A stretch of DNA of 64,000 nucleotides from Ecdyonurus torrentis (GCA_949318235.1 OX439132.1:16564943-16628942), one strand, 5' to 3'; shown: positions 14,506 through 29,950, counted from the stretch's first letter. Notes: generated by a model not told the origin, from the sequence alone. Numbers and translations are program-made.

Positions 14506-15341
14506 AAACAAATGATAATAATATTTCACTTTCAATTTTAATCACTCGCTAACTCAGAATAAAAGTGCTAATAACTTAGGAAATGTATATGCAATAAAAA
14601 AGGTAGGGAACTTGCAGAATGCTGCTTTTCTGCCAATTTTCGGGTGATTCGCAATTACCATAAAAAAATGTGGTAAATTTTCTTGTGTGAACTTTTTTTA
14701 GAGCTAACATTGAGCATTAATTTTATCCCTTGCGTGTTAGAAAAAAGGTTAATGTGATAAATTGTTATAAAACCATACGAAAAGACGCACACGTATAACA
14801 TTCATATGTGTTACAATCCAAAGTAACTAAATTAAAGTTAATTTTATAAATTATATTTCTCTAAAAGTATCTTAAAAGCTTGCATGTATGTGATTATTAT
14901 TTATATAAAATGTACACATTCTAATAATTTTCAAAGGTAAAAATAACTTATTTACATTAGTTTAGTTAGCATTATTAATACAATAATAATAACAGGGTGT
15001 AATTTACTTTTGTTTATTAAATGTTTCGTAAGAAACGTGTAGCACGTACGTTTTTAATGCCTTACTTTGTACGTGAATCACGGCTAAAAAAAATTATTAA
15101 AGTTGACCTGTCACTATAACAAAATTGTGCTATTTTCAGCAATAAATTAGATGTCACATAGACATAGTTTTATATCAGTATATAAAAAGCTATCCTAAAA
15201 ATATAATTTGACTTGTGTATACATGGCATTATATTTTTAGATGAATATTTGCATAAATTGCAAGTTACGACCCCCTCCTCTTAATAGGTTTAGATGTCAA
15301 CTTAATAAGGATAAATCACATTCGTAAGATTAAAAAACAAC

Positions 15342-15443
<102 letters not shown>

Positions 15444-16928
15444 CGACTTGATATATTATAATACTTGTTATTTAAGTGGTATAGTGTATAAAACAAGTGA
15501 TGCAGAATAATATAACAAAAGCAGTTTGATAAAACCTTGCTCGTTCTAATGAAACATAAAAGTGTTCGTGATCATACGGTAAATTTAGCTCACATATTTG
15601 TGATTTAATCGTAGCATATATATAGCGTATAAATAAAATAATCTTACACCACTCTAAAGATTAATTACTGCTAAACAAAGTGGGAGCAATAAATTAAGTC
15701 ATGATATATAGTTATATTATGAAAAATAATATTTACATCGCGAAATAAAGGTTGTTGTTGTTATTATACTCGAATGTTAAATAATGCTCTTTCACCTATA
15801 GGTGAAATATTATATTCTTTCCAGTAAAATATAATTTTAATATTATTGTATTGCTCAATCTATTATAAAAAAAGCATTTACCACAGAAACTAAAGAATAT
15901 GGTTTATATGCACAGACACAGTATAATATAAATATACCTAAATGTTATGCATAATATATGATGTAAATTTTCATTTCAAATTTGATTCAAATAGACCGTT
16001 TGCAAATGTTTTGCTGTGACAAATATTGTTTCGTAAAGAGGCAAATTATCTTAAAGTCATCAGAATTTTGATATTCGTAACATTAAAGCTGGAAAAACAT
16101 TTTTTTTTTATTATCTAAATACACGTATTTGTCGGATTAAAAAGTATGGCACAAGTAAAAATAAAACACCCAAATTTATTTAGCCTTGTTTTTCTCTCTT
16201 TTATTTTGTATTATTTCTTTCCAAAGAGAGAAATGGTTGTCGGCACCATAGCAGTTTATAAAAAAACTTGCAAAATTAAGTAAATGGAAACCTACAGTAG
16301 TTCGATGAGAAAAAGGCCTTTCCATCCTGATAAGTGATAACGTAATTAAGGGTTGTTTATTTTTTGTTCCTTCCTTCTTTTACGTGAACGAAGTAGATTT
16401 ATTATTTCCAAGAATAGGTTGTGCAAATTGACTATAGTTTATTAACTAAGCTATTATTATTATTTTATAATATTTGGGTTGTATAATAGGTAAAATACGA
16501 TATGTATCACCGGTTTACATGCTCTTATCACAATATCCTCTAGTATCTCTCTCTACTACTCTCCTATACATTAAAGCGTCTTTCAAAACTTCATGAAAAA
16601 CTAAATAATATGTACTGTACAAATGTTATCAGACATTTTCCAAAAAATTAGATACTCTAAATTGTTATTTTTCTTCAAAAATAATTCCATCTACATACTA
16701 TGTGAATACATAGTTAAAAAATGATAATTATAAAAAAATATTATAATACAATTATAATCTTCAGCTAGGAAGCTTAAATAGAAATTTGATAATTTAAAGA
16801 ATGTTATTAATTCATTTTTAATTTCAACCTATTTACTACTATTTAGTAATGTGCCTTTGTGCACAAAAGAGATTTTATATTATATTTCCTTTCACTTGGG
16901 ATTTTGAAACTTTATAATTCAGAATGTT

Positions 16929-16930
<2 letters not shown>

Positions 16931-16975
<45 letters not shown>
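16931..16975. repeat. Poly-A tract
   Basis: 45 consecutive A. No recognisable retroposed body lies directly upstream. Confidence 0.98.
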
Positions 16976-16977
<2 letters not shown>

Positions 16978-17886
16978 TTAACATGTTATGTACAAAATTA
17001 TAACTAAATTTTCAAGACATTCAACCAGGAATAGATCTTACTGAATTATAAACTTACTTAGTCGTCAAACTTAAAGCACACATCATTAAAATTTTATCCT
17101 CGTGTTAACTAATTGCTTCCCATTTTGCATGTTTGTAATGTAACTTATTATACTATAACTATAAACTATAATATAATATAATATAGTACAGTAGTAGTTT
17201 ATTTTCTTATTAATAATTTTACTCTAGTTTCATTTATGCTATTTTGCATCCTTTGTTTAATATTTTGCTCTCTATTAGAACAAATTCTGTGTATTTAAGT
17301 ATTAAGAGTTAAATGATGAAATGAGAATGTATTTCGTTAAAAGAAGTATATCATTAAACTTCATTTCCTTGATGTTTCCTGACTATAGTATAAAAATGTC
17401 AAATACATTATACAGGAAAAGAAATTTTATTTTTATAGTCAACTTAAATTAGAACATTAACATAGCAAGACAGGTCGTATTTTTCTTTGTCTTTTAAAAG
17501 TAATGAAAAGGTTTTTCAATTAATTTACTTTGCAAGCAGAAGAGCCGTGCTAAGTTTTTTTTTTTAATATAATTTTAGCAACGAGGGGGAAAAAATCTAG
17601 AGCTAATATTTTGCATGACAATGTTTTATTCTTGTCACTTTCTTCCCTTCTATTTTTTTTTAACAAAAAATGCAATCTTTAAAAAAAAAATAATAATAAT
17701 AATAAAAATGACAGAGTTATGGTATTCTTAGGGAGATTAATTGGGTTAATTAAAGTATGACACACTTGAAAAATTACACTTAAATTTTTGTTGAAATATC
17801 GTAAAAATAGATAACTTAAAAGATTATTTTAATCAAACGATTTTTAATTTAATCAAACGAAACGTCATACACAGCACAGCCACTCA

Positions 17887-18071
<185 letters not shown>

Positions 18072-18520
18072 TTATATATATACAAAATGTTAAAATAAAT
18101 TAAACATGTAAAGTATAATTATTTATAATTGGAAATCATCTGTAGATCTTATAAGAGAAATGCAAAAATGATTAAGGGGAAATGTGGTGATTTGTAGCCC
18201 TGTATGGAGTGATAAATCTATTTCTGATATTCTATGACATGTAATTTCTCTATCATATGTAGGTACAAGCTGTTCAACAGACAAAATAATATATACGTTT
18301 CTGGAATATATATTTCAAACTTTTTTCTTTTAATTTTTGTTTTATGAATGACAGGTGACAAGGTAAAAAATGGTAACACTTAAATTGCTGTAATAAATTA
18401 TGTTTAAAGTTGAAAATCAGGTACTATGATGAATTGATGATTATTGATTAGACTATAAAACTTTAAGACATTTATTATTATTGTTATTATTTTACAATGA
18501 TACTTATCAAGTGATAGACC

Positions 18521-20128
18521 ACATAAAACAACATGTGCTTTTTAATAATAGCCGAAAAGTAGCTTTTTTTGACACTAACTGCTTACACTAATTAAACACA
18601 AAATGGAATCTCCAAAACTGATGACAACTTTTACGAGAATGTAAATGTAGCCTGGCAAGAGAGCGTGAAAATACTGTAAAGTATGCTATTTGAGTGACTA
18701 TTTCTGCTTCTGACGTCAGAAACAGGTAAAAATTAGTATGAAAATGTTGTGCGGGTTGCATAAGTTAACATTTTCTGATCACTGCTATGTCGCGCTACAG
18801 TTGGGTTTGGAGACAAACTAATGTTATTTATTTTAGTCCTGTCAATTTTTTGTGTGATATAAATGCTAATGTTTTCTTCTGATCTATTCCTTTCAGGATA
18901 ATATTACTCGAAATACTGTATGTATACAAATTAGAGTTCACCATGCAAAATTTTGTATTAAATTTTTTTTTTACAATTTTACTCCTAGAATGCATGTGTT
19001 AATTTTAATAATTTTGTCTGATTTTATTAAATTTTTACTATTGATTTTACAATGATCTAGAAAAAAAATCGGGAAAATTTGAAACTTTAGAGGCTTCCTA
19101 ATTACAATTCTTAACTTTTTACGCACACAAATAGTTTTCTTTCAATAAGTCCAGAAATTATAAGAAATCATTTTCCTTACCGTTCATTTCACAAACTTTT
19201 TAGAGGAATTCAAAGAAATATTCAGCATAGATTTTAGTTGTAATATATTTTAATTCAATGTTATATTTACTAGTAAAACAGTATGTAAGTAGTGTACTGT
19301 ATATAGGTAGTGTCTATTATTTTAAATTCTCAATTTATTGATTGATAATTTTTTTCAGTATTTTATTTTTAGAAAAATAATATAATAGAATATTGCAAAC
19401 AAAAGCTTACAAATATGATTGATTTGGGTGATATTTCCTCCCTTGTTTTGTGACACACTTGATTCATTAATATTCAAAGGAAATGAATTACGTAGAGAAT
19501 ACATTCAAACAATACACTTTTTTTTATTTAACCTTAACTACTTTTAAGAAAGAATACAATAGATATAATAATTAATTAACTTCTTAAACGTCTAAATTGT
19601 TGGCTTTGATTATTTTTTTCCCTTCTATTTTTTTTTTGGCATATAATTCCTACATTATGAAATTTCAGTATCGTATTAGAACTTTGACAGAATTACCCTA
19701 CGATTTAATTATAGTTGTTACACCAAGAGCTTCAAGTGGTGTACGTACACACGATTACGATTATGATATAATAATATACATTTTATCATTTAAATTCAGC
19801 GCATATTTTTCTCTTAAAGACATAGACAACATGAAAACATTAGCATTTATATCAAAAAACACATGATGGGACTTACATAAATAACATTAATTGGTCTCAA
19901 AATCCAACTGTAACGCCGTAGCAGTGATCAGAAAATTTCGATTTATGCAACCCGCACAACATTTTCATACTAGTTTTTGCCTGTTCTGACGTCATAAACA
20001 GAAATATTCACGCAAATTGCATACTTAACAGTTTTTCACGCTCTTTTGTGGGGCCACATTTACATTCTGGAAAAAATTATCATTAGTTTCGGCCCATTTT
20101 GTGTTAAAGAACCATGTTGTTTCATGTT
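18521..20128. mobile_element. DNA transposon-like element with long (~330 bp) terminal inverted repeats
   Basis: The left arm (about 18521-18885) and right arm (about 19812-20128) are inverted, diverged copies. Shared blocks include ACATRAAACAACATG at the outer ends, CAACCCGCACAACATTTTC with TCTGACGTCA in the middle, and AGCATTTATATCA at the inner ends. The left arm has about 50 extra bases near its outer end. The 930-bp interior has no transposase frame. A related single copy lies at 63270-63600. It may be one non-autonomous element or two opposed insertions. Confidence 0.7.
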
Positions 20129-22615
20129 TTCTATGCCTTTAAGAATAACATTGAAAATTTAGCTCCAGACTTTGAATGGTAAAATATGTTATTATCACAA
20201 GATCACAACCGTGTGTATGTCTTGATCCCTCTTGATAATTCTTACGTATCTATTTGTTATTTTTTTCTTTGAACAAATAGCAATTAATATACTGTATAAC
20301 TAATAAGGATTTATTTGGCAATATTCATTAAAATTTACAAGATGGAAGATTTTTTCATTATATAAAAACGTTGCTTGCAAAATTTGCAAAATTTTCTCAA
20401 TTATTATGAAATCTAATATAACAGTAATTGAATGATCTCTATCTATCTATTTTTATTTATTTGGTTTTCCTTATTGGCAAATTAACTATACATTATACTT
20501 TGATAGCTTATATTGATTCATATTTTGTTTTATTAATTTCTAATAATGGTAAATTGATTAAAACAACAGAAATTTTGTGGTTTTAAAAACAAAACAGATG
20601 GAACGTTTTGTGATTGTTTTCATAACTTTTATTGTAAAATTTAATAAAGCTTATATTAAATATTTATAGTTAAATCTTTTTATAATTATTTTATTAAAAA
20701 ATAATTCCAAAACAAAACTAAAATATTAAACATTAATTTAATTGGTATATTCTATTGACAGAATATGTTTGTTTTACGAATATTATAGTTTGTTTGTTTT
20801 TCCTGCATTTTATTTTGTTTAATATTTCAACATTGAAAAGTAAATACAAAAATCACCTGAGGTATCTCATTAAATGATTTTAAATACAGCAAACCTCTAT
20901 AATGAATTATTTTACATGATTTAATGCTTCAATATTAAAGGTGTAATTTTAAATAATTTACTGCAAATACAAGAGCGCTCTGGTTTATAAGTTTTGTTCA
21001 CACGAAGCAATGTTTTAAATATGCACTAAATATAATTACATGCAATCTAAAAACCAAAACCATTTAATTTTTACACTTTCAAATTTATTACGCACATAAA
21101 TTATTTCTCCGCTTTAAACATTTCAATAGTGATTTACATACAATTCAATATTATTAAATGGTAATAACTTTATTTGTAAGACAATTTAATAATCTTTCTA
21201 ATATAAAAATTGCTTGCATATTTAATATTTATTACACATTATATTGCACTTGTATGAAATGAACAACATAATAGAATTTAATAGCCTGCATTTTTACTCA
21301 GAGCGATATTCAATAACTTTAATTACATGGACTGGAATGAAATGAACATTTTATGTAATAAAATTTATTTCATAATGAAAAAATATTGCACAGTATAAAC
21401 ACGACTTGACTATATGAAACTTTTTAAATTTGTAAGAGTGAGTTTTGTTGTCGTTTTACTGCTTAAATTTTCAAAAGAATAATTTGTTATCATCAATACC
21501 GTTGATTGAGAGTTTTGATACTTAGAAAATGAATCTATAAAGAAGCATTCTTTCATTAAGTATTAGCGGCTCGTAAATTTAGTTGTGCGGTAGAAACAGT
21601 AACATAATAAACTTTCTTGTGAGTTAAATTTATCGTAATAGTGAAGAGAAAGCACTAGTTATTATAACAATTATAAACGGATTAAGAGAAACATCTTATT
21701 TATAATTAATCTCCAAGGTTCAAGTAAAGATCATAAACAAACTGCGTTTGTTTCTTACTTTTTGATCAATATTAAATATAGTACTTTATCACCACATTTT
21801 TTTTTGTATGAATGTACGATTACAGCAACATTCACTAATTTAATATACCTCCATTTTTTTCCATATTAATTTACTTGATTTCATTATATTAATTGTTATT
21901 ATTTGTTTTGTAATGCTTTAACAAAGTGGTACCCTGGCAACTATTTTATGCTACACAGGAGAGAACAAATAAACGATAATTGTTAAAATCAAGTCAAGCA
22001 CATCGTTATTTATTCGAATATTGGAAGGAAGTAAAACACACAAATACAAAAAAACAGGAAGATGCATTCTCAATTGTTGTGTTGGGGCAGTTTCTATATA
22101 ACGTTCGATATTGTAACAGGAGCAACTGTCAGCTATTAACGAACCTCACCCCAGACTTATATACTGCCTGTGGGAACATAAATTGTGTACCACACTACTA
22201 TAGTTGCTTGCCTACTGACTTATTACCACAACAAATAACAAGAACAAATAATAAAACAAAACTATTGGAGTTATAAAAAATTGCATTTTCTCCTTTTTTT
22301 TCTGGAAAAGTATGAAGAGATTAAAGTATTTCCAACTTATAGTGTTATAATCGGGAAAATTAAATACACTAATTTTTAATTTAAGTACTGTTTTAGTTTA
22401 TATCATAAATTTTCCTTTCTCAGTGTTTTACATAAATGATCGTAGCTATATATTTTATACGAAATTTATTAACTTTCTGCATGCATGAATTAAATCTTGA
22501 AAGCTTTGAAAAGGTATTATTTTAACTTTGAAAAAAAAAAGTGCTAATTATTTTCAGCGGCCCAGCCTAATTAATTACAGAGATTGAAAGAATGTAAAAC
22601 TACAATGACCACTTC

Positions 22616-22616
<1 letters not shown>

Positions 22617-22650
<34 letters not shown>

Positions 22651-22677
22651 GACAGAGACAGAGACAGACAGAGAGAA
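22617..22677. repeat. (GA)n / GACAGA repeat
   Basis: GA dinucleotides grading into GACAGA units. Confidence 0.9.
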
Positions 22678-25227
22678 AGTCTGAAGTCAATCGATTGACC
22701 ACACAGCTAAAGATCAGTGTATATTACACAAACTTTATACACTGTAATAAAATTGCAAACAATGCCTCAGGGGTCATTGATAAAATATTACAATTCTGTG
22801 AACCTTGCAACCTATACCTACAAAAATCGACTTAAATGTTACATTTCAATTTGGAAACTTTTTTCCCTATACCTCTGTCTCACAGTATATCTGTACACTG
22901 TGCTCTGTCTCTACTGGTTTTATTCGGGCCATGTTATATTATATAACCTCAGCTAATGACTTTGGTTTTGTATACATGTAATTTTTATGTGTATAATGTA
23001 TTTTGAGTTGTTGTTCTTGAATGTTATAATGTGGAATAGTGCCTGAGCTTTGTTACGTACTTTTGTAAATAAATATGATAGTGTTACCATAGTATAATGG
23101 TGTTACACACTAAAGTTTTCTTTTCTTCAATCATGCATATTATGCAATGACTAAACGTGTGACTAAACCAAAAACGTATATCCTAAGTATTCTAGTTCAA
23201 TATCAGCAATATTTTTTCATAACAATATAATTTATGCTATATTGTATAACAACATGTTATAATAGTATGTGGTAATTGTGGTATATAGTATAGGAATGTT
23301 GTACAGCATAATTATTTATGCAATCTTCCAATTTAGTTTAACATTTATGCTATCTGGCATTGTTATTACTTCAGAATTATAATACTACGTATATAATGTC
23401 TTTTTTGCGTGTTCGTGATCATATAAGCTGTCGTTTAAATTAAACTTAATCACGGTGCCTTTAAAATTGATCAGTTTATATATAAAATAATGATATTTAA
23501 AAACTAGGAAGGTAATAACAATCAACCAAATATTATTTGGCTGTGAGTGCTTATAGTTTGATGACCATAAACAATGAGGGGAAAAAAACTTTTAGTAGGC
23601 GAGCTTTGTTTAATATAAATTTTAAAAAAAAAAATCTCTTTTGTTTATTATTATTTTTATTTTGTCAAATCGATTCTCTCGCTCTGTATCAGAAACTCTT
23701 ATAATGATATTCCTTGAAATAAATAGTGAACCTTCTTAATTTTTTTTTTCGTGGATGATAATAAATTATTGTTACATGATTTTTGTTCTATGTTTTTCAC
23801 ATTTTTGTTTTGTTGCAACTATAAATAATTTTATTGATATATGTAGTCTGCTAACTATACTCCTTTGTTGTTCATTATGACGTCATTATGCTCTATTATG
23901 TCTCATCTACATAATGGTCCATACTAATGAGGGATAAATAAGATAAGCGGTAATCTCTGCATCGCATCAATTACCACGTTATACATTCCATTGTTCATGA
24001 CAAAATATAATCTTTTGCAACTCACATATTATATACAAAGATTAAGGCAATCAATCTTAAATTTTGCCTTCGTTTTTTTTTATTATTATTATTTTTTTAT
24101 TTATTTTTTTTAGACTTAAAAAATAAATAAGGGGAAAAATATAAACCACATCATTCTATGATTGCCATTACATGGTGTTATTAAATTACTTTTCTTTTTC
24201 TTCTGCTTCATCTTTTTTTTCTCTTTTCGTACGTAATGATCTGACAAAAAATAAAGTGATTTTGTGTAAGGCAAAAGTGTATATTGTATATAATATAATA
24301 CATAATATACGATATATATTTAATATTATATTAACGGCTTTCACACGTGAATATGATATTAAATATTAATAAAAATCTATTTTCTTTTGTGCACGCTAAC
24401 TAACAATTTTTGTTATTTTAAGTAAATAAATATCCTATATTGTTCTTGATTTTCACTTGTGGTTTTTTCAAGCATTCTACAACACTTCTGAACTATATTT
24501 GCATAAGTATTTCAAGTGCAACGCAAATATTTTTTTTTTGGAACTTTTTAATGGATCCCAAACGTTTTATTGGAGAGCGCAAAAATAGTTAATCGGCAAT
24601 TTTCGTTATTTTTGGCTTCTTTTTTGACAGATCAGAATGCATTGATTTGAAGAAATTTGACGTATTAAAAAAATAGACCAATATTTGGTCATTTCCTTTT
24701 ATCATCAGCTTATATAGATAAAGCTTCTATTTTTAGACTTATTTTTCCTTTCTACGCAGTTTATATACGTTCATAATAAATTTTATTTTATGTGTCAGAG
24801 ACAGAGAAAAAGATAAATTATATAAATAAAAGTTACATTCACTCAAACAAAGATATTTAAATTGTATGAAACGTACTCACTTATTCATATTTTTTTACTT
24901 GTAAGTATTAACATGGAATAATCATTGACATTGATTGACAGAGTATAAAAAAAATTACATGCTATTATTTTATAAAACAACGTATAAAAAATAATAAATT
25001 ATTCACAGAAGAGCATGCTGGTAAAACAAAATTATTCAGTTAGTGTGTAGATCAGTTATTACTATTTATATACAATCATGGTACGAAATGAGTGATGGAT
25101 ACAAATTTAGATACTTTTAATATTAATTACGTTTATAAAACAAAGCTGCTTGTTATAATTCATGTATAAGTAATAGAGCACACCTTTTTTTTAATATATT
25201 TTGATACGCCAAATTATGTGTTATTAT

Positions 25228-25770
25228 TAGAGAGCGCAGAAATATTTTTTCAACTATTTGCGTTTCGGGTGCTATTTTAATTATTTAACCAGATCTCTAT
25301 CGATCCATTAAATTGTGACCTTTTGACCCCATCTAAAAATCAACTATTTTCACCTATTTCATGAAAAACAACTATTTCAACATTTTTCACCTATTTGTCA
25401 ACTATTTTCATATTTTTTTCATGATTTGTTGAAAACGTGTACATTTCTAAGGAAATTTGAAAAAAAGTTTATTAAAAAAAAATTGAAAGAAACAAAAACT
25501 TTTTTATTTATTTTTTTTTTAACTTTTTTTTAAATTTCCTTAGAAATGTACACGTTTCCAACAAATCATAAACAAAATATGAAAATAGTAGACAAATAGG
25601 TGAAAAATGTTGAAATTGTTGTTTTTCATGAAAATATAATAAAATAAAAATCAACTATTAAAGCAACTATTTCTTGAAAATCACCTATTTTACCACCTAT
25701 TTTGCCAACAAAAAAAAACACCTATAGTTAACTATTTTGGGGGAAAAAACACCTATTTCTGCGCTCTCTA
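25228..25770. mobile_element. hAT-type MITE with exact 8-bp target duplication
   Basis: The termini TAGAGAGCGCAGAAATA and its reverse complement are perfect over about 17 bp. They are flanked by identical 8-bp direct repeats GTTATTAT at 25220-25227 and 25771-25778. Eight-base duplications with short inverted ends are typical of hAT elements. The 543-bp body has no coding capacity and contains a long internal palindrome (25360-25630) around an A/T-rich centre. It is non-autonomous. Confidence 0.88.
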
Positions 25771-26851
25771 GTTATTATTGACTTTTGATTACACTTTCTC
25801 AAATCTTAAACTTGAATATATGATAATATATTTGATAATTCCATAATAATGTTGTCGATATAACTATACAATTTTCCGTTTCATTATTGAAACGAAATAA
25901 GGATATGTAGAATAATGATTGGGATATAATATATTAAATTTATAATTTAATATTAAAATTGATTTTTTTTATAATAATATGACATTTAAATTGTCAGTTA
26001 AATTTTCTGTTCCAAAGAAGTCACTTCACCGCTATCAATACAATAAAATTCAACAACCAACAACATATAAATTATAATAATGGGAGCAAAAAATATATTA
26101 TTTTCACAAATGTTTATATTTAAAAGTTTTGTGATGACCCAAAAATAATAATAAATAAATAAATGCTTATTACGTATGTGTTATTTCTATAAGTTTTCTG
26201 TTACATAGTTTCAATTTATTGAAAACTTTAAAATAGTTTGATAATTTTTATATTTTAAAGATATAATGTGGTAATCATGTACAAACATGCAAAAGGACAC
26301 TAAAATACCACCTAGTCAGAACAACTGTTCACCCAAATCTATATAAAATTACCATAATTTTAAAGGCTTATATAATATTAAAAGTATACAAAAACAACAA
26401 TATTATCTAAAGGTGCTGATGAGAATGAGATCGAATTCCATAGGTGCTAAATTCATGTTCCAGTCGGTAATTATAATTTGTATAAAGTGCTTTAAACTTT
26501 TTATGTAAAAAGATATACACACAAAATTTTGTGGAAAACTTTTTTCATATGCAAACAAATTTTATAATTTAACTCCCCAAAGAGCTTTATAGAAAAGCTA
26601 TTTATATTTTTAAAATATAACGTATAAATTTTTTGTGGTGGGAGCGGAAGCTGTAAATTAATATTGGTTGATGGATCATGTTGGTGAGATGTATAATAAA
26701 TTTAATTATTTGGCCCTACTTGAATAGATTTGTGTCCAAAATCTCTCCATTTGGAACGTTTATATTGACATAATTAATATTGTACAATATTTGGAAGTAT
26801 AAAACGTTCACGCGACTTTATCCTATATGTGTAACTTTCCAATTTCAATGC

Positions 26852-26993
<142 letters not shown>

Positions 26994-28593
26994 CAATGAA
27001 TTTTTTTAAACAATAAATCACTCACTAATTATTCAAGGTGAAATCAAATCAATACGACAATCGAACAGATGGGGATGGAGTACGTGTATTTTTTTTCTTC
27101 TACTTTTTTCTGTAGAAGTATACTCTATTTATAAATCGCATGTACGTGCCTTATAAATATTTATTTAATGTCATATTATAGAATAAAACTCTCGATACAC
27201 ACTGCAATTAAAAATATTGTAAAATGATAGAACGCATGAACACTGAGGAACAAAATTTTACAATGTCACTAATGGAACTACCTTAATGCTATTCCCAGTA
27301 TAATTTTATTGAACACATTTTTTAGATCAAAGCAAAAAATTAAATTAAATTAAAACTTTAAGTACGCACGAAATGTATTTTTTATTTAGTATTTTTAAGC
27401 CCTATTAATTCTTTTACTATAGTACTCTGAATAAAAGATTTAGGGAATGATATATTCTTTTCTAAACTAACAAGTAAGTATTAATTATAAATTGTTAAAA
27501 TATGTAAATTGTAAGTATTAATTATATAGCTATTGAAAAAAATATAACACAAACACAATTTTAACGTATAATATAATATGCTGTAAAATTTCAACTATTT
27601 TAAAGGCAAAACCTATAGAGTTTATATAAGAGCAGATTTGCTTCACGGATATTCAAATCGCAGATTATATATAATTAATAATTATACACTACTAGATGAT
27701 TATTAAAATATTTAAATAATGGCAACTAATCGGATAGCAAATATATAATTAATAATTGTATTCACAATTAAACTGCAATTATTATTCTATATTTTTATAA
27801 TCATTTTGTTAAATATGCGATAACAATTAATTTAGAAACATTTTCCTTATATCGTGAATATTTACTTTTGCTTACTTACAAGTTAGATATAAATATGTTA
27901 CGTAAATTTGTAAAAATATAAATGGATTACATCGGGATCGCGTATGCAAATTTAGAATTATACAATACATTAATTAGATTAATTTGATCGTACATATTTT
28001 AATTAAATTCTAACGAGTACTATTTTTGCGCCATTTTCGGAATGCACTCTGAAGACAGCATTTTATGAGGAATGCACTTACAGAATGCACTTGTTAGAAC
28101 ATACTCTAGCCATTTCTTCTTCTTATTATTATTATTTTTTTACAAGGCATACTGTTGTATAGTAGAACATATAGTAATCCTACAGGAATGCGTTCTATAA
28201 ATCATTAGGAAGTTATGGTATAAGCAAACGTATGACATTTATTTTTTCATAGTTTAAGCATACACGCAGATAAATAAAATTGAGTTATCACCATCGATCG
28301 TTCGTATATTGTTGTTCAGTACTTAAAATACAGAGAGGAATATTTGCTGAAATATTGAATTTTTCATCGCCGATGAAGTGTGTAAATTTATCCAACTCCC
28401 CCTCACCATTATTTCTTAAAAACACTCTTTGTATTGTAAATATAAAAAGTACTGTAAAAGCATTCATGCCTAAAGCTACGTTTATTTTATACACAAAAAT
28501 GTAATAAAAAATTCATGAGAACTTGACTTATAAATCACAAAGAGAATGAAGTAGAGCAAAATATTTGTTCCATAAAATTTAAGAGTATATTAT

Positions 28594-28596
<3 letters not shown>

Positions 28597-28687
<91 letters not shown>
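28597..28687. repeat. (TA)n microsatellite
   Basis: About 91 bp of TA dinucleotides; it abuts a copy of the dispersed repeat that starts near 28716. Confidence 0.97.
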
Positions 28688-28691
<4 letters not shown>

Positions 28692-28715
28692 AAGGGAATA
28701 AGCTAAACCGCATAT

Positions 28716-28945
28716 AGGGTGTGTGCGCATGACGTCATTAAAAGTGCTTTTCGATCTGTTTTCGATTCTCTTCTTGAGCAATGAATAACATTGCTCAGCA
28801 TAGGACAAACCTAGTTTTTGACTATTTTCTTTGGAAAATAAGCTATTTTGTGGTCATTATTATTTTTCTTGCATACTTGAGGTGCTAAGTCAACCTGTTA
28901 TAACAGCATCAATGCTCTCAAATAAATTGTGAAGTATTTTTAAAC
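28716..28945. repeat. Dispersed repeat, copy 1
   Basis: It shares ordered blocks with 31190-31352: a GTGxGTGCGCATG-like start, GAGCAATGAATAA, AACATTxCTCAGC, TTTTTGRCTATTTTCTTTGGA, CATACTTGA and ACAGCATCAATGCT. Both copies run in the same direction, so the family is interspersed. Its class is unknown. Confidence 0.7.
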
Positions 28946-29031
28946 TGGCAAAATGTGCCGTTTTCCTATACCAGCCAATGTTATTTAGTACTCACTTATG
29001 ACGTCGACTTTAACATGAATGAAACCACCCT

Positions 29032-29083
<52 letters not shown>

Positions 29084-29139
29084 TATAGTTACACAATATA
29101 CAATATTCTTCTTTACAGTATTATTATAATAATATGTAC

Positions 29140-29233
29140 AGTACAGTATGTACCGAAATGAAATGAATAAATTTCAATTTTAGTGATGCATTTCAGTCTA
29201 TAGTTGTGAAATTTTTTGATTTCGTTGCGGTAC
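29140..29233. repeat. Small hairpin element with conserved loop, copy 1
   Basis: GTACCGAAATGAAAT...AATTTCA pairs with TGAAATTTTTTGATTTCGTTGCGGTAC. The loop contains TTTTAGTGATGC and TTTCAGTCTA, which recur in inverted orientation at 46483-46585. Confidence 0.65.
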
Positions 29234-29355
29234 AACTCTGAACAAAAGTTCCCGAACGATTTGTATAGGCAACTCGCAAGCACACTTTGTTATCTTTTTG
29301 AGAAAACGCAGCGGCCACCGCTGCTCCGTTCGGGAAATGTTGTCCAGAGGTGTAC
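29230..29355. mobile_element. Short MITE, ~126 bp
   Basis: The ends GTACAACTCTGAACAAAAGT and GTACACCTCTGGACAACATT (the latter from the opposite strand) match over about 29 bp, continuing into TTCCCGAACG. The core is a GC-rich potential stem (GCAGCGGCCACCGCTGC). No target duplication could be defined. Confidence 0.6.
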
Positions 29356-29773
29356 GGAGTGTAATTTTAATTAATACTTACGAGCAAATTCATTGAAAAA
29401 GACTTATAACGTTGTCATCAAGTTTTATATTATATTCATTGTGATTGCATTTGCAATATACCGCTATATAAAATAATTATTTTCTACATAAATCTATTAT
29501 CTATACGTACTACCTACACAATACAAAATATGTTTTTAGTGTAGTAATTTTTAATTTTAATCTTTTTTATATTATACATTTTACATAAAAAAAGACTGCT
29601 CGATATAGAAATAAAGGAAAATAACAAATATTATATATAACTTTTTTTTTAAATCTATCAAAATAAGCTACAGCAATATTGAGAAAATTTCTTAAATATA
29701 AATAAATAAATAATAATAAAAGTTGCAAGAGTCTGTTGCGGTGCTATATATTTATATATTTGATAAGCGCTAC

Positions 29774-29807
<34 letters not shown>

Positions 29808-29950
29808 GTAAAATTAGTTGGTTTTTGTAAATTTTATCTTAAATATATAATTATATTCAAATAAAACCTGCATGATTAAAAATGTGGTTCGCGTGTATAT
29901 ATTTATTTGAAATTTGTTTATAATTAATTATAAATTTGATTTTATGAAGA

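Noticed and set aside
21980..22276. 98-aa open frame (QAHRYLFEYWKEVKHTN...)
   Set aside because: No recognisable domain, no supporting start or splice structure, and A/T-rich codons; kept only as part of a possible non-coding exon region.
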